Assembly (NCBI GenBank): GCA_021613535.1
Contig: CP075494.1
Span: forward strand, 11,408,001 to 11,472,000
DNA length: 64,000 nt
Source of the DNA: Adineta vaga
Lineage: Eukaryota > Rotifera
Direction of reading: 5' to 3'
Shown: in pieces, positions 10,846 through 24,169 of the stretch
How the letters are laid out: each line of letters starts with the position of its first letter
Position numbering within the stretch: the stretch's first letter is position 1
Translations under genes and position numbers: made by a program
The notes under the pieces: generated by a model
Told to the model about the DNA's origin: nothing
Database searches by the model: none
What the model saw: only the letters and a program-made list of their open reading frames with translations

Positions 10846-13800
10846 TCACAATCGAGAAACACGTGGTTGAATACGAAGATTCGTTGATGATGTTGAACCT
10901 GATGAAATATCAGCTGCATTTGAATCACCATCATCATCTTCATAATGAGGAATTTGTAAACTACTTCGTGGAGGTACATCTAAAGAAACAACAGAAAATG
11001 AATAGATTGAATAATGGCCTATTCATTGTTTACCTGTATTTGTCGAAAATCGAACTTGATGAGAACGGGAATTATGTGTATGATTTAATGGTTGTTGTTC
11101 GATTAAAACAAGTGGAATATCTGCTCGTTGTGGTGAAGCAGATAGATTGCGATGTTTTCGATTTGTACGAGAATCATTGAAATATTTTTTTCGACGTGTA
11201 TCAAGATAAGTTGTGCGTTCAGCAGCAAGCATAAGTAAAGTATTGAATTTATCAGAATCCGATGTTCGTTCGACTGTTGTACGACGTTTAGGAACTGGTT
11301 GAACATTTGGAAAATGACCTGATACAGATGATGATGAACGATTACTATGCGAACGATGAAGTAATTGCTTTTGTGCAGGAACTTCATTCAATTCAATTTC
11401 TTCATTATCAATTGTACATTGAGAACATCGACGAGCAACAAGTGCCTTTCGATTGGAAGCACCACATTGAATAGAAAAACGAAGTTCTTTGAATAATTCC
11501 CACCAGACAGATTCCTAAGGAGAAAAGACAAATGAAAGAACATGAACATTTTCAAATCTAAACATATTCACTGACGATATAAGAACTCATTAGAAAATTT
11601 ATCCCTATTACTTTGAAATAACTTACTCGTCGATTTTCATGATTTTTTCTTGCATGCCATAAAAATTCGAGAATAGCCACAAGTAAAGATATGAAAACAC
11701 CACCTAAAGAAAAGATAAATTTAGCAATAGATAACCTATAATCAAAATCTTTTGTCCTACCAATCAGCACCACAAATATTCCACCAACATTTGTTAAGCC
11801 CAATGGATTCGCTTTAGAATCTTTCTTTTCCGATGCACATGTTCCTTTTCCTTTCCACCATTTATTATAAGATTTTTGTATCTAGAAATTAGAATTTGTA
11901 TTGAAACAAAATTTCTGCCTATTCATATAACTTACAACTCCTTTTTCTTGTAAATCAAGAATTATTTCGGAAAAACGTTCACGATACGGACTTCCTAAAA
12001 ACAAAAAAAAACATATACATATCTCTTCTTTTTTCTCCGTTAAAACAAAATCCTACCTTCAGGCAATCCAATTCCATAACCTTTATTATCCAATAAACCA
12101 CCGATTTGTGTTAGATTACATTCACGTTGGACAGTGTATTCAATTGTTGTTGATTCCATTAGAAATGCGTATGATTCTGCTTTGACACGATCAACGCCTT
12201 CCTTGTTTTTCTTCACGAAAACATCAGGATTACTTTTCATATATTTCCACATTGCTTGATAAGTTGGTATACTTGATTCCTTTATAAATACAAAATGAAA
12301 TGTAAGATAAAATACAAAATAAAAATTTTACTCGAAAAAATTGTTCCGTTGAGCCATTCTCGACAACTCCATATTTGATTTTACTTTGTTTAGATAAATC
12401 CTCAGCACTTTCGATTGGATTAACAAGTTTTTCAACAGTTAAAAAAGCAGCTAAAAACAATAAAAGATTTCATTTTCAATTTTATTTTTTTCGAAAAAAC
12501 CAAATTTCGTTTTTACCTAAGTTAGCAGTATATGAAGAGATAAGAATTAATGTAAAAAACCACCAAATACCAGAAACAAGACGAGTTGATATAGCCGAAG
12601 GACTAACATCGGAACCTTGAAAGAAAAATATATAATCAATTCAGGATGAAATAAAACTATTCATGAATTATATACGGAAATGACTTTATGTTTATTAATA
12701 TATAACTTGAAAAAAAAAAGAATCGGATCTTTCATTTATCAAAGACACATCAATAGAGATTGAAGTGATGATTTATCATTTCACTGATTTTGTTGACCCA
12801 ATTCACTCAGAAATAAACATGACTTTGTTATTTGAACTAGCACAAACAGAGACTTCATTCAACCATAAATTGTTCTCAATGTAAAATATCTTATTCCAAA
12901 TACATCTGATATATTCATGAATATAAAGATAAAAGGCAGTCGACAATAATGCTTCCTTTTATAGAAACACACGCATACAATCTATTTCCAGGTAATTATG
13001 GTCTCACTAATATATAAGCATATATATATATATTCAATTCTCTTTGTTGTTTTCACAATACATCAAATGTAATGTCAGCTATGCTTGGCAATAGAATGAT
13101 AAAGAAATGATGATGTCTACCTTGTTGCATTAGTGTTCCAATAGAAAACCAAAGTGTATTACTAACAGTAAAACGATTTTCTAAAACATCATATTCAGTA
13201 TCACATGGATACGGATTTCGCCATTCATCTGGTGAACATCGAGCAATTAATAATAAAATAAAACTAACAGTAAAAACAGCAGCAAATGTATAAATCTAAT
13301 CAAAAGAACTTTTCTTGAAGAAAAATTTTCAATGTTATTAACTTACCCAAATTTCCAATGAAAGTGGACTTAGAAAACTGAATAGACCTGGTTTTTCTGT
13401 TTTAGGTAATTTAAAAAGAATAGCAATACCCAAACTCAGAAATGGTTTAGTAAAATCAATTTGTTTTTCTCTTGCATAGTTAACTAAATGAAAAAAGGAA
13501 TATTCCAATAAATTCTATCAAACTAACCTTTTTCGACTTACTAGTTAAAGGTGCAACAGCTAGATCAGCTTTCTAAAAAACAAACGAATGGAATTTTAAA
13601 AAAAGTTAAATAAATCAATTTCTCATACCTTATGTTTAACTGCTTCGACCATATCGTCATAACGAGAAGTTGTAATTGGTTTGATTTTATAATGAAATTT
13701 CAATGCATGAGATAATTCCTCAAGGAGATCGATGCAAAAGCCTTCAAAATCACTATTGGAATAGATCACACCTGATAAATCTGTTAGATTAACATCATTT

Positions 13801-15993
13801 CTATAGATAACATAAGGAGCTTCCTGTACAAAAAAAAAAAAGAATTCTCATTCAATATCAATCTATCATAAAAGAAAAACCTAAATACATACAAGAATTG
13901 TTGTTACAATTAATGTTGAATTGAATAAACCGCCGCGTGCATTTGAAGTTATCGTAAAATTTGCACCTTTAGCACGTGACCACGAACCAATCTGAATAAA
14001 CAAATTTGTTATGTAATCTTTATCATCGAAATATCTCTATCCATTGTCTTCTCAAAGATTAAACATTGATTTTTAAGTTATCATGGGATTCTATTGGAAA
14101 TTCATTGCATGGCAGAGTGTCAATAAGAATGATTGTATTTGATGGTTTTTCTTTCTATTGAAATCGATTGCATGTTAAAAAACATTAGCAAGAAAAGTCA
14201 TATATGACAATCCTTATGACATTTGCTTGCTCCATATCGTTTTAGAAATGATTGTCGATAGATATATCAAATTTCATTAGAAGTTTCAGTCATAATACAA
14301 AAACAAACAGATAGATCATCATTGATTTTCTCATGAGATATGGTAATAGTATGGAAAAAAGAAAGACATAACAATCTTCTTACTTTTGAAAGGCCAGTTT
14401 CAGAAAGATGAACAACATCAAGGTCAAATCCTGTTCGTTCACCATTCGTTGTAAATTGAATTCTTCCCGTAATTCCATCAAAAGAAATCTAAATAATAAG
14501 TAAATTCTAATCGGATATTTTTCATAAGAATTCAAATACCTGATTAAATTTTGAATGAAGTTCTATACCTAATGCCCATCCGCGACCATCTGAACATGAA
14601 ATATTCGGTCGAATTAAATCTACACCAAGTGTTAATTGAGATGCTATTAATTTATCATATGCATACGCAAATGCAAGAATTGCATCAGCCCATAATGCAA
14701 CTGATGTCTAAAGAATATGATATAAGAAAATCATCCAAGTGATTCATGAAACAAGTTTACTGTGAACAAACGACGATTAGTTTCAGTATTTGGCATCGTT
14801 TTAAATGCAAAAAATGATTCCATTGCCATTTGTACACGAGCATCACGACGATTAAATAATCGATAAGCAGTTAAATTGACATAATTATATTTAAAATCTT
14901 CTAAATCAAACGTATCAATATTCTAAAAGAAAAGTAAATCAATAGAAAAAAAAAAAGAATCCAAAAATAAAAGTGTAAAAAACAAATACCAATGTTGTTA
15001 GTACATAATGATAATATGAATTAACCATGCCCATTTGTAGAGCCATTTTAAGAACTGTTCGAGTATTTAAATCATTTAAATCGATGATAATATTATTAAT
15101 ACCACGTCCAATAGCATCAACAAGGACACTTCGATCTTTATAATGTGTAAATTGACGAACAAGGATATCAGTTTGATTGACGCCCGGATCATTGAGCACT
15201 TTCTGTAGACGTGTCAAACCTAATTATATTCAAATGAAGATAAATTATCTTCGTAAAAAGGAAAAAAGAAAATCTTTACCTGAATCCATATCATAGATGA
15301 TCAAAAATTTTCTCCATTTAAGTTTATGTATTAAATTATGGAAAGCATGATTAAGATCTTGATTGGACGGATATAAATTAATTGACATACGATCACGTCT
15401 TGGGATATGTTCAATTTCATCATGAGTATCTTCATCGAAATTTTCCGCATCATAACAAGTTGAACAAACATTTATAAATGGGATATCAACATGATAACAT
15501 ATTGAATGAACAAGTGTAGCTAATTCAGGATAAGGTGGACCAAATATACCTTGTACACGACGTTGATGTACGAGAGAACAGACTAAGAAATGATATCAAA
15601 ATATAAATCTTCATTGAACATTCAACTTACCATCGTGAACAGTTTGAACGGCTGATTCAGCTGCAATTAAACTCAATGTTTCTTCTTTAATTCGTATTTT
15701 AAATGAAAGATTATGTGCATCTTTAGCCAATCGATTATAATGAAATATTGCATATTTAAATATACTTTCCATACTTTGACTTTCTGTACCTTCGTCTCGA
15801 TCGGTAAAAACACCACCTGAAAACGAAATATAATCAATTTATCAATTAATGTTTTCTTTTTTTTCTCTATAGAATTCTTTTCTTTACCAATCGTGATGTC
15901 AAATGTTTGAGTACGTAGTTGTTGCTGACCAACAACAACCGTTGTTACAAATATGAGTAATTCCCACAGATAAACAACAATAAGAATAAGCAT
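10846..15993 (-). CDS. Ionotropic glutamate receptor, kainate type
   Basis: Twenty exons rebuilt, from 15888-15993 (signal peptide, [16 protein letters not shown]) to 10846-10979; total 3210 bases, 1069 residues, exact frame. Order: amino-terminal domain (about 35-400), ligand lobe S1 with [15 protein letters not shown] (the Arg that binds the glutamate carboxylate), TM1, pore loop LMQQGSDVSP, TM3 with the gating motif [13 protein letters not shown], lobe S2 with GST and MESTTIEY (glutamate-binding Glu), and TM4. A long tail of about 200 residues, rich in Ser/Arg, follows. The first Q of MQQ is the Q/R site, here Gln, predicting calcium permeability. Sequence details (GST, TTIEY, REKQIDF) fit kainate receptors better than AMPA. 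It would be a ligand-gated cation channel at synapses. The longest introns are 12616-13120 and 13992-14383. Confidence 0.93.
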
Positions 15994-16914
15994 TTTTCTG
16001 CATCACTTCTCGTACATAAGCAGATTTTTACTATTGAACACCTAAGATTTCATCGTCACCTGACTAAGGATGATACACTTGATCCACTTTTATTGTTCTA
16101 TTATTGTTGTTGATTTAATCTAAATTTATCTTAGAAGATTTTAGTTAATCCAAATCCAATCATCGGCTTACCTTGATTCATGTCATTTTTACTTACGAAA
16201 TTTTCAATCGAATCAATGGTGTATTATAATAATGTTCATCTAGAAGAAAGAAAAAAATAAAAGGGAAAAGAAAATCTAGCTTGTCAATGTTTTAGTTATC
16301 TATTACGATGTGGAAAAAATGTATTTGATCGTTCTTTCTTTTTCCTGTCATTCCAAGTGGGTATCATCAAGGATTTGTTGACGATCACACAAAATACAAG
16401 ACGAACGGAAAAGCAAAAGAAATAGGATAATGCTTGTCAGAAGAAAACACAGAAGTAGACATAATACTTTGTTAGATTAAATCAATAGTTCTCGTCGAAG
16501 TTCATATCGTTAGTAATCCTAATCGGGCTATTCTTCTTCTTCTCGGCTCGCTTTTTTTTTTACTAACACATGCATCATTCTAATTGCGAAAGAACAAGAA
16601 TAGAGAGATGTTTGCTTTTCTCAACCTTCGTCCTTGCTGTATTCTTATCATCGACGAGATTTAGTGCATCGTACTTTTTTGCTCGTTTCTCGCTTTATGC
16701 ATTCCACAGACTCATCAATACTTGCTCGCTCTCTCTCTCTTTCTACTCGCGTGCTACATCGAAGATGTGGAGAATACCCACTCAGAAGATTTCTCATTTT
16801 GTTGTTTCTCATGCTTGTCAGTCGTCTCATTTCACAGAACAAGAGAAGAGAGGAAAGAAAGAATAAAAGAAAGGAAAAAATAATACGAACCAAGAAATAG
16901 AAATAAAAACTGAC

Positions 16915-16933
16915 GATGATGATGATGATGATG
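16915..16933. repeat. (GAT)n microsatellite
   Basis: Six consecutive GAT units within the divergent intergenic region. Confidence 0.8.
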
Positions 16934-18275
16934 CTGACAGGACGATTCTCTTAGCTAACAAAGAATAAGAGATTGTCGTCTGACACTAATGATGATGACG
17001 AAGCTACTACTATGTTTCTCTTGACTACTGTTAGTTTGAAGAGACTCTAGAGGGAGTCTACAATAGCAACAATCATGCTGCGCTATATTTGCACACTGCT
17101 GAGACTGAATTCAAAATCAAAATTGTCTCTTAAAACACGCACATCACGAAACAGTTTTTTTTCTTTCGTCGATATCAAAAATGACTAGAATAGAAGGAAA
17201 AAAAAACTTTTCTTTATTTCTTTACTCAGACCTAACTCTGTTTTTACAACGACATTGACATTGCAATAAATAATAAAATCAGTGCATTTCCTTCCTCATT
17301 AAAACAGATAGCACATTCGTATAGAAAACAATTTCTTACGATAATTATTTAGCACTTTTTATTCCGTTTCGATACATATTTACTGAGTTCTAATTTTCTT
17401 TTCAATAAACAAGAAGTACATTGAAATTTATTATTTTGAATATACTCATTAGTTCAATAGAATCCATACAAAAGATTTGGTTTTTCTTTCTTTTATTAAA
17501 TGTATTTTTCAACTATGATCGATTCGTTCGATTAGAATCCGAAAAGAATACGCTATGTCTTATTGCTCAACTAAGAGATAGATAATCAATCAGATGATGT
17601 GATCAATCATCGAGCTTCAAGGTTTTCTTCGTCAAGACAACCAATCATTCATACGCATATATTTACATACACAATAAAAGAAATAATGAACAGACAAGAG
17701 AAAGTCTTCTTAGGTATTGTCTTCTGATATTATCGATAACTATTTGAGATATCTATATCCAAATATCTTTATATATGTGCATAGAAGAATGCGACGAATT
17801 ATATTATTGTCAGTAGAAAGATAAAGCGATTAACTTCGTGCTTGAGAGAAGCATATTCAAATATCAATGCTTAAGGGAGTGTACAAGTGTAGTTATACGA
17901 ATGATAGAGAGGGAGAGAGAAATAAAAAGACTGACGACAAATGATTACGATGAAGATCAAATATCCTATATATACGTATAAGCTAGATAATTCTGTTGAT
18001 TGTCACTTGCAAACCGAACGATATTCAATTTGATGAATGATGTCTCAACAACAATACAATGCGAACACATAACTTGCTATGCCTGCTTCTAGAAAGATTA
18101 GACGACACTCAGATTGCACAACGCATCTATATATGTGTTGTGCTTGCCTTCATGCCATCGATCAGATCAACGCCAATACTCCATATTGCCATATATGAAT
18201 AAAAAAAAAGAAGAACCCATTTCTTTCTTTATTTCTATACAATGGTATGTATATTAGTATACGCACACATGCAGT

Positions 18276-18291
18276 TATATATATATATATA
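18276..18291. repeat. (TA)n microsatellite
   Basis: About eight TA units in intergenic DNA. Confidence 0.8.
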
Positions 18292-18645
18292 CATTTCAAT
18301 AGTATTGTAGTTGTATGTTATTTCATTCGATTTGTTGAAATGTCAATTCTTTTCTTCTAATCATTTATTCGTCAACAAAATGAATTCAGGTTCTTTTTTT
18401 TTATTATGATAGTAGAGGTAAAGATTATGCAATTCGTCTTTACTTCATTTAATCGATGAAATTTCGAAGTGCTTCATACAATGAATCAGCTGGAACAAAA
18501 TCTGTAATCTTGAACAAGAGAAAGAAAAGCAGAAAAGAGAAGAAAAAAAGAGAATATGAATGACCTTTTCTTTTTGCTTCACACTTTCGTTGCAGATATG
18601 TGTGACATGTTGCCACTTGTTCTTTTTTTCTTTTTCTAGATTTCT

Positions 18646-18682
18646 TTTCTTCTTCTTCTTCTTCTTCTTCTTCTTCTTCTTT
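18646..18682. repeat. (TTC)n pyrimidine tract
   Basis: About twelve TTC units directly upstream of the TATA-like motif of the Rap-like gene. On the minus strand this encodes a poly-lysine frame that is an artefact. Long purine/pyrimidine tracts at promoters can adopt triplex structure; here that is only a possibility. Confidence 0.85.
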
Positions 18683-18707
18683 GACTTACTATAACATTTA
18701 TTTCGAC

Positions 18708-18715
18708 TATATAAG
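18708..18715 (+). promoter_or_regulatory. Candidate TATA box of the Rap-like gene
   Basis: TATATAAG lies about 85 bases upstream of the ATG at 18799, a fitting distance. No other core-promoter motif was recognised. Confidence 0.35.
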
Positions 18716-18798
18716 CAAGTGTGGTTAGAAACACTTAATGAGCTGTTCGTCCTCATCCTATCACCAACAGCAGTGACCCTAGTGGTTAAGCTGTCGAT

Positions 18799-19478
18799 AT
18801 GAAAGAATACAAAGTTGTTGTACTCGGTCCGGGTGGTGTTGGTAAATCAGCATTAACTGTACAGTTTTGTCATTCAAAATTTGTTGAAAAATATGATCCA
18901 ACTATAGAAGTAAGTGAAAAGAAGTATAGAAAATTAAAGAGTTTCATTTGTATATTTCTAGGATTTTTATCGAAAAGAAATTCAAGTTGATACTGAACCT
19001 GCTTATTTAGAAATACTTGATACTGCTGGTAAGTTACGATTAGTTATGTATAACTTATTGAATTCGAATCTTTCATAAAGGCACGGAACAATTTGCATCT
19101 ATGCGAGATCTTTATATAAAAAATGGTCGTGGTTTTCTTGTGGTATTTAGTTTAACATCATGGCAATCATTTCTGGATGTTCGACTCGTACGAGAACAAA
19201 TCATTCGTGTTAAAGGCACAGAAAATGTACCACTTTGTCTCGTTGGTAATAAATGTGATGCATCGTTACATCGACAAGTAACTCCCAATGATGCTCTAAT
19301 CTTAGCTCAAACATGGAATTGTCCATATATTGAAACATCAGCTAAATTAGCTATTAATGTAAATGATATATTTGCTGAAATTGTACGAGAAATCAATGCA
19401 AAAATCAAAATGAAACGAAGTCAGAAGAAAAAAAAGAAATATCGAAAATCTTTTCTTAGTTGTTGTACATCATCGTGA
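18799..19478 (+). CDS. Rap-family small GTPase with polybasic tail
   Basis: Three exons, 18799-18909, 18962-19028, 19081-19478; 576 bases, 191 residues. Motifs: P-loop GPGGVGKS (residues 10-17), effector loop YDPTIEDFYR, ILDTAGTEQF with Thr at position 61 (Rap hallmark, Gln in Ras), VGNKCD and ETSAK. The DLYIKNG and VKGTENVP segments resemble Rap2. It cycles between GDP and GTP at membranes and controls adhesion and cytoskeleton in animals. The tail is strongly basic ([10 protein letters not shown]) and ends CCTSS, so CTSS is a farnesyl-type CaaX box with a second cysteine for palmitate. Odd features: Pro at position 11, where Rap proteins have Ser and Ras Ala, and a K-Ras-like tail on a Rap2-like body. 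Confidence 0.92.
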
Positions 19479-21382
19479 TATTTATTTATATATTTATACT
19501 AATAATAAAAGATAAAATCAGGTTTTTGTTTTGTTTGATTAATCACATCGATTTCTTCTTTTTTTTCTCACAAAACATGACAATCAACCCGATAACATTC
19601 GTTAAAATATTCAAATTTCATTACATTGTCAGCCATTTCTCAAGTAGACTAAACTAAAGTCAATGTCATACATATATGTATATATATAACTGCTTTACTT
19701 CATGATAATATCTCGATTTATAACAGGATATCTGATAACATATTTGGTGAAATCAAATCCTATAAAAAATCATCATGGCACATAACTTCTACTAGCTAAT
19801 TAAAAAAAAGAAAGAATATGTTCTACTGGAATCAATATAACTGCTTTTTTTTATATAGAAATTCAACTATATGTTTTGTCTATACATATAGAATAAAATC
19901 TTTAATATTGTTTCACTTTGATCTCAACATTGACAATGGTGTGCATATAGTAAAGTTCGATTTTATTTGTTTAGCTGTAATAATACATTCATCGAATACG
20001 ATTCAACAATTCATTCATTTATGAAATGAATCGAATTATTTGAAAATATCGATAAAGTTCTCAACAAGAATTTGGTTCATTATTTAGACTATTTAGTGCC
20101 AATCTTTTTATCTACACATGACTTTCTGACAGACTTAATTAACACAGTAAATATATTTTTACTTCAAAATCTCTATGGTTACAGGCTGTCACTTGTAATT
20201 GATCATTAGCATTCAAATCTATCATGACGGAATCATGAAATTTTCCATATCACTATGTGTTTTTTCATTATTACTTAAACTATTTGAAAAAGTTTTGTAA
20301 TATCTTTGCTTTTCTATTTATATCTCATCAAATTTCTTTTTGACATGTTAGACAAACAGGTCTACTTTTATTGAAATTGAAAAATCATATAGTATTTGAC
20401 ATATATTCCGAATGAGAAACGCTAAGGAACGATTAATGATAAATATATAAAACAGAGCTTTAGTCTATCTGCATTAAAAATAAATTATAAAAGTGTGATA
20501 TTTAAGAATAAGACGTAATGAAAGCGTCAGTTTTATTCTATATCAAAATCCAATAAATTCTACCTCATAGATGTTGACAGGTGAACGGCATTAATATTAA
20601 TGAGAAGTTTCTGCGCAAAAGAAATCTATAAACATTCTTTCGAGAAATATAAAAACTAAGCCAGTAGTATGCAGTCAAATGGGACCTAGAAAAGACAATT
20701 TCCTGATTTCTTTTTTAAATTGCCTCTCAAGGTGTTTTCAAATCTCTATATCATGAAGCCACATATTGATGTTGTATACCTGACAGGAAGAAATAAATAT
20801 TCAAAATCTCTCTTAATATTATTGTCTGAGCGAATAAATGGACGTGAATAAATAGTTCTGATTATATACGAGAGGAAAATCATGATGAATTTAAGCGTTG
20901 ATTCATAATCATGCTTAGGCAAAGCAGAAGTTTCTATAAACTTGATTTATGTTGATGAAATCATCCGTCAATTATCAAGTACATCTATTATATAAAGAAG
21001 TAGTTCATCATATACTGGAATCTTTCTATAAACCGAGAAGCTCTCCATCCTTTTGTTCATTTTCTTATTAAACCGGAATCAACATTGCAACACAAAAAAA
21101 AGAGAACAACATATATGTATATCACTGTTTCTTCCGAACACATTGACAAAAAGAATGAAAAACAAAAACAGAACAAAAGAATCAAATGACAACACTGTAG
21201 AAAGTAGACAAGAGCAACCAACAAATGAAGTCTTTGTCTTTAGTTTGCAAAATGAGATCATGATGAATATAAAATATGTCTATTATAGAACAGATGAAGA
21301 GCTAGTTATTTCTTCATCATTTTTGCATAAGTTTTATACTAGAAAAGAAAAATGAGCTTGTTTGAAAATAGAGACACGATTG
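19479..21382. other. Convergent intergenic region
   Basis: 1.9 kb between the Rap-like gene and the convergent nuclear receptor. Short frames have no domain or splice support. AATAAT/ATAAAA strings after 19490 may provide the poly(A) signal of the Rap gene. No RNA gene or mobile element recognised. Confidence 0.45.
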
Positions 21383-23647
21383 TTATTTACTTTGTAACCT
21401 CTGGTTAGCAATTTCTTTACTATAGATTTCAGAAAGTTGTAGGAGCTGTTCCAATACCTGAAAACAAATATTTGAAAAAAAAAGAATTTTATTATATTTT
21501 TTGAAACAAAAAACAAACCTGTAATGTTTTACTGCACAATTTTTTTCCTTCAAATTCACCACGATTTTGACATAGTTCAGTATAAAATGCATATAGATAA
21601 CAGGATCGGATCATTTGTAATTCTTCTTTATTTTCAATAGTTGGATCTACAAATATCAATAGAATAATTCTAATCAAAAAGCAAGATCATCTCTTACCAA
21701 CAGAACAGAAGTGAAGAGGAAAGACAAGTGAAAATTCACTGTCAGTCAAATGAAGTTCGCGAAAGCAATGCGCAAAATTAAACATTGCGTTCGATACTTC
21801 TATTCCATTGAAATGATTCATTCGAAAGCGAGTATATTGAAAACCATCGGGTCCAATAACATAGGACTGACCATTTTCATGATGTAATTCATGATATTTC
21901 AACTGAAATCAAACACATTAGTTCTAATTCCAGAAGAATTTTTATTCAAATAACATACCATAAACCAATCAAATAATCGACGAAAGATAAGTTTTTCCAT
22001 CGTTTTTAACCCAATGTTTTTTATACCGGGCAACTAAATTATAAATCATATTTTAAGGAATGAAACAGACATCTTAGTTAAATTACTTCCTGCACATGGA
22101 TCACTGTCGCACGAGTATAGAGTTGACAAGAGACTAGAAAATACGAAGAAATTCATAATTACAATTGAGAAAAATAAAAGACTTTGAGTTTTAACATACG
22201 GCGAATACTTGCATGATGCTCTTCTGTTGATTGATCATCACCTGGATATTCTTGAATATTATTGTCAATCATTTGATTCATCCGAGAAATGAGTTGCTTA
22301 ACTCGTTTTGAATGTCGATGAAAAATATTGTTTGCAGACCAACGAAGATATCTAAAACAATCATACAAGATATTCTTTTGTTTCTCTTATCTAATTAATT
22401 ACTGAATAAATATTAATTCTTCTTTAGTTAGTTCAATAGCAAGACTTGATTGATCAGCAAATAATTTACTAGAAATTGTTTTCACATGTTGAAATACATC
22501 ATCGGATAATAAACCTGTTGGTTGAATTGTTAAACCTTCTGTTTCATCGGCAGTAAAATCATCGGGAAGAAAAGTTGGATATTTTGTTCGATAAATCAAT
22601 GAGGATTTTCTTGGCTCAGAAGTATTTGATGTTGAAGAAATAGGTTTATTGTTCTGAGCTGAATCTGATTGATTAGGCGATTCAAATGAATGATTTGGTA
22701 GTTTCTTTTTATAATTATCATTTGAATATGAATTTGTTAAATCATTTTGTCGTTGAACAGGATATAGTTCAGATTCTATACAATCTAAAGCATAAAAATT
22801 CAGTTTTATTCGAAGATGGAAATTGTTTGATATCTTTTACCTGTCTCCATTATATTTGGATCGTAATTTTCCACACTACGATCTGATATAGATGAGCATG
22901 AAGATTCCAGTACATGCCCCTCAGTAACTTCAGCCAAAGTAGCTTCTTCTTTCATTTTTTGTTCTTTTAATTCTTTTAAAGCGCGTTCTTTGACCAATTT
23001 CGGTATACGACCCATTTTAACACCTACGAAGATAAAAAAAGAACATTATTACATTCTTCTTCGTCTGTTGAATGTCCTATTTTTAACTTACCATCAACTG
23101 ACATGCCTTCATCGATACATCGACGAAAACGACAAGCTTTACATCGATTTCGGTTCGTTACATTTATTAAACATGAATTATCGAAGTAGCAACGATATTT
23201 CTCTTTACGTAATATGCTTCGTTTGAAAAATCCCTAAAAGATAAAAATAGAATAAAAAAAGTAAGGTCACCATATACTTTAATAAAAGAAAAAACAACGG
23301 CTGCAATTATTCAAGGATATTATTAGACTTTTTTAAAAGGTTCACTTCGACTTAAAATAAGGTCTATGGTATGAACTAAGCTTACTTTACATCCTTCACA
23401 AGTTGCAATACCATAATGAATACCCGTAGCAGTATCGGAACAGACTCGACTAAAAGTAACGACAACTTAATGAAAATTTTCTAGAACTATTATATTAATC
23501 TTACCAAGCTCCAAATGGAAATGTTAATCGTGTCCGTTTTGTTTTGGGGGAATTTGGTGATGTACTCGATTCGATTTCTTTCATATCAGTTTCTTCATTA
23601 CCCCTTTCAGTTTCATATGATTTAATTATTAATCCCTTCTCCAACAT
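21383..23647 (-). CDS. Nuclear hormone receptor, NR1-like (E75/Rev-erb/E78 region of the tree)
   Basis: Eleven exons rebuilt: 23505-23647, 23386-23449, 23092-23233, 22841-23023, 22403-22784, 22200-22351, 22087-22133, 21959-22033, 21698-21902, 21519-21646, 21383-21457; 1596 bases, 531 residues. The DNA-binding domain (about 48-115) has both C4 zinc fingers, starting CRVCSDTATG; the P-box is CEGCKGFFKRS and the second finger ends CKACRFRRCIDEGMS. The following GVKMGRIPK extension matches the A/T-box of NR1D/NR1E receptors, which bind a half-site as monomers. A Glu/Lys-rich hinge leads to a divergent ligand-binding domain (LPGIKNIGLKTME is helix-3-like). The protein ends KEIANQRLQSK with no acidic AF-2 helix, so it is probably a repressor or ligand-independent factor. 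Family assignment is secure; subfamily is a best guess. Confidence 0.88.
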
Positions 23648-24152
23648 TTTGTTCGAGTAAAAATACGATTGATATAAATCAAAATAATCTAGAATATATA
23701 TATATATGACAAATAAATGCTCGATATATGGATAATAGCAGAAGTATGTCGGTCATATGGATCTCTTCTGCTTCTTGCTACATTTCGCATATAGTCGACA
23801 TCGTTCGAGCAGACAGAATGAAAAGGAAAGAAGAGAGAACGCAGAGAAAAAGAATATTGTTGTGGAAGAAAGCACGACAAGGACATTCGGGTAGACGAGT
23901 ACTCATATGCCCTATTTTTTTTACATAGCTGCACTAGTAAATACGTCTAGCATAGCATGATTTATTTTCTTTCTAAAAATTTGTCGGAAAACACTAACTC
24001 CGGTAGAAGCTTATCTACTCAAATACAAAGATCGTTATTGAAAAAATCATATGAAAAAAAAGAAAAAAAATAACATAATATCTATCCAAATGACGTAGGT
24101 AAATATCCGAGTGTATACATTTAACAGTGATTTGTTAAATTATACCCATTCG

Positions 24153-24169
24153 ATATATATATATATATA
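24153..24169. repeat. (TA)n microsatellite
   Basis: About eight TA units, followed by a CTAGACAGACAGG string. Confidence 0.8.

Larger units (their letters stand above)
15994..18798. other. Divergent intergenic region between glutamate receptor and Rap-like gene
   Basis: 2.8 kb without a supportable gene. It separates two divergently transcribed genes and so must hold both promoters. It contains a (GAT)n run, TA and TTC microsatellites and several low-complexity frames (16570-16900 is open in three frames at once, a sign of composition rather than coding). Confidence 0.5.

Noticed and set aside
16570-16900. Three overlapping frames on both strands
   Set aside because: Simultaneous openness in several frames reflects CT/GA-rich composition; the sequences are low-complexity.
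18445-18756. Lys-rich minus-strand frame
   Set aside because: Its poly-Lys core is the reverse of the (TTC)n repeat; no other coding evidence.
18770-18798. TAGTGGTTAAGC string resembling a tRNA A-box
   Set aside because: No matching B-box or acceptor stem follows; it is the leader of the Rap-like gene.
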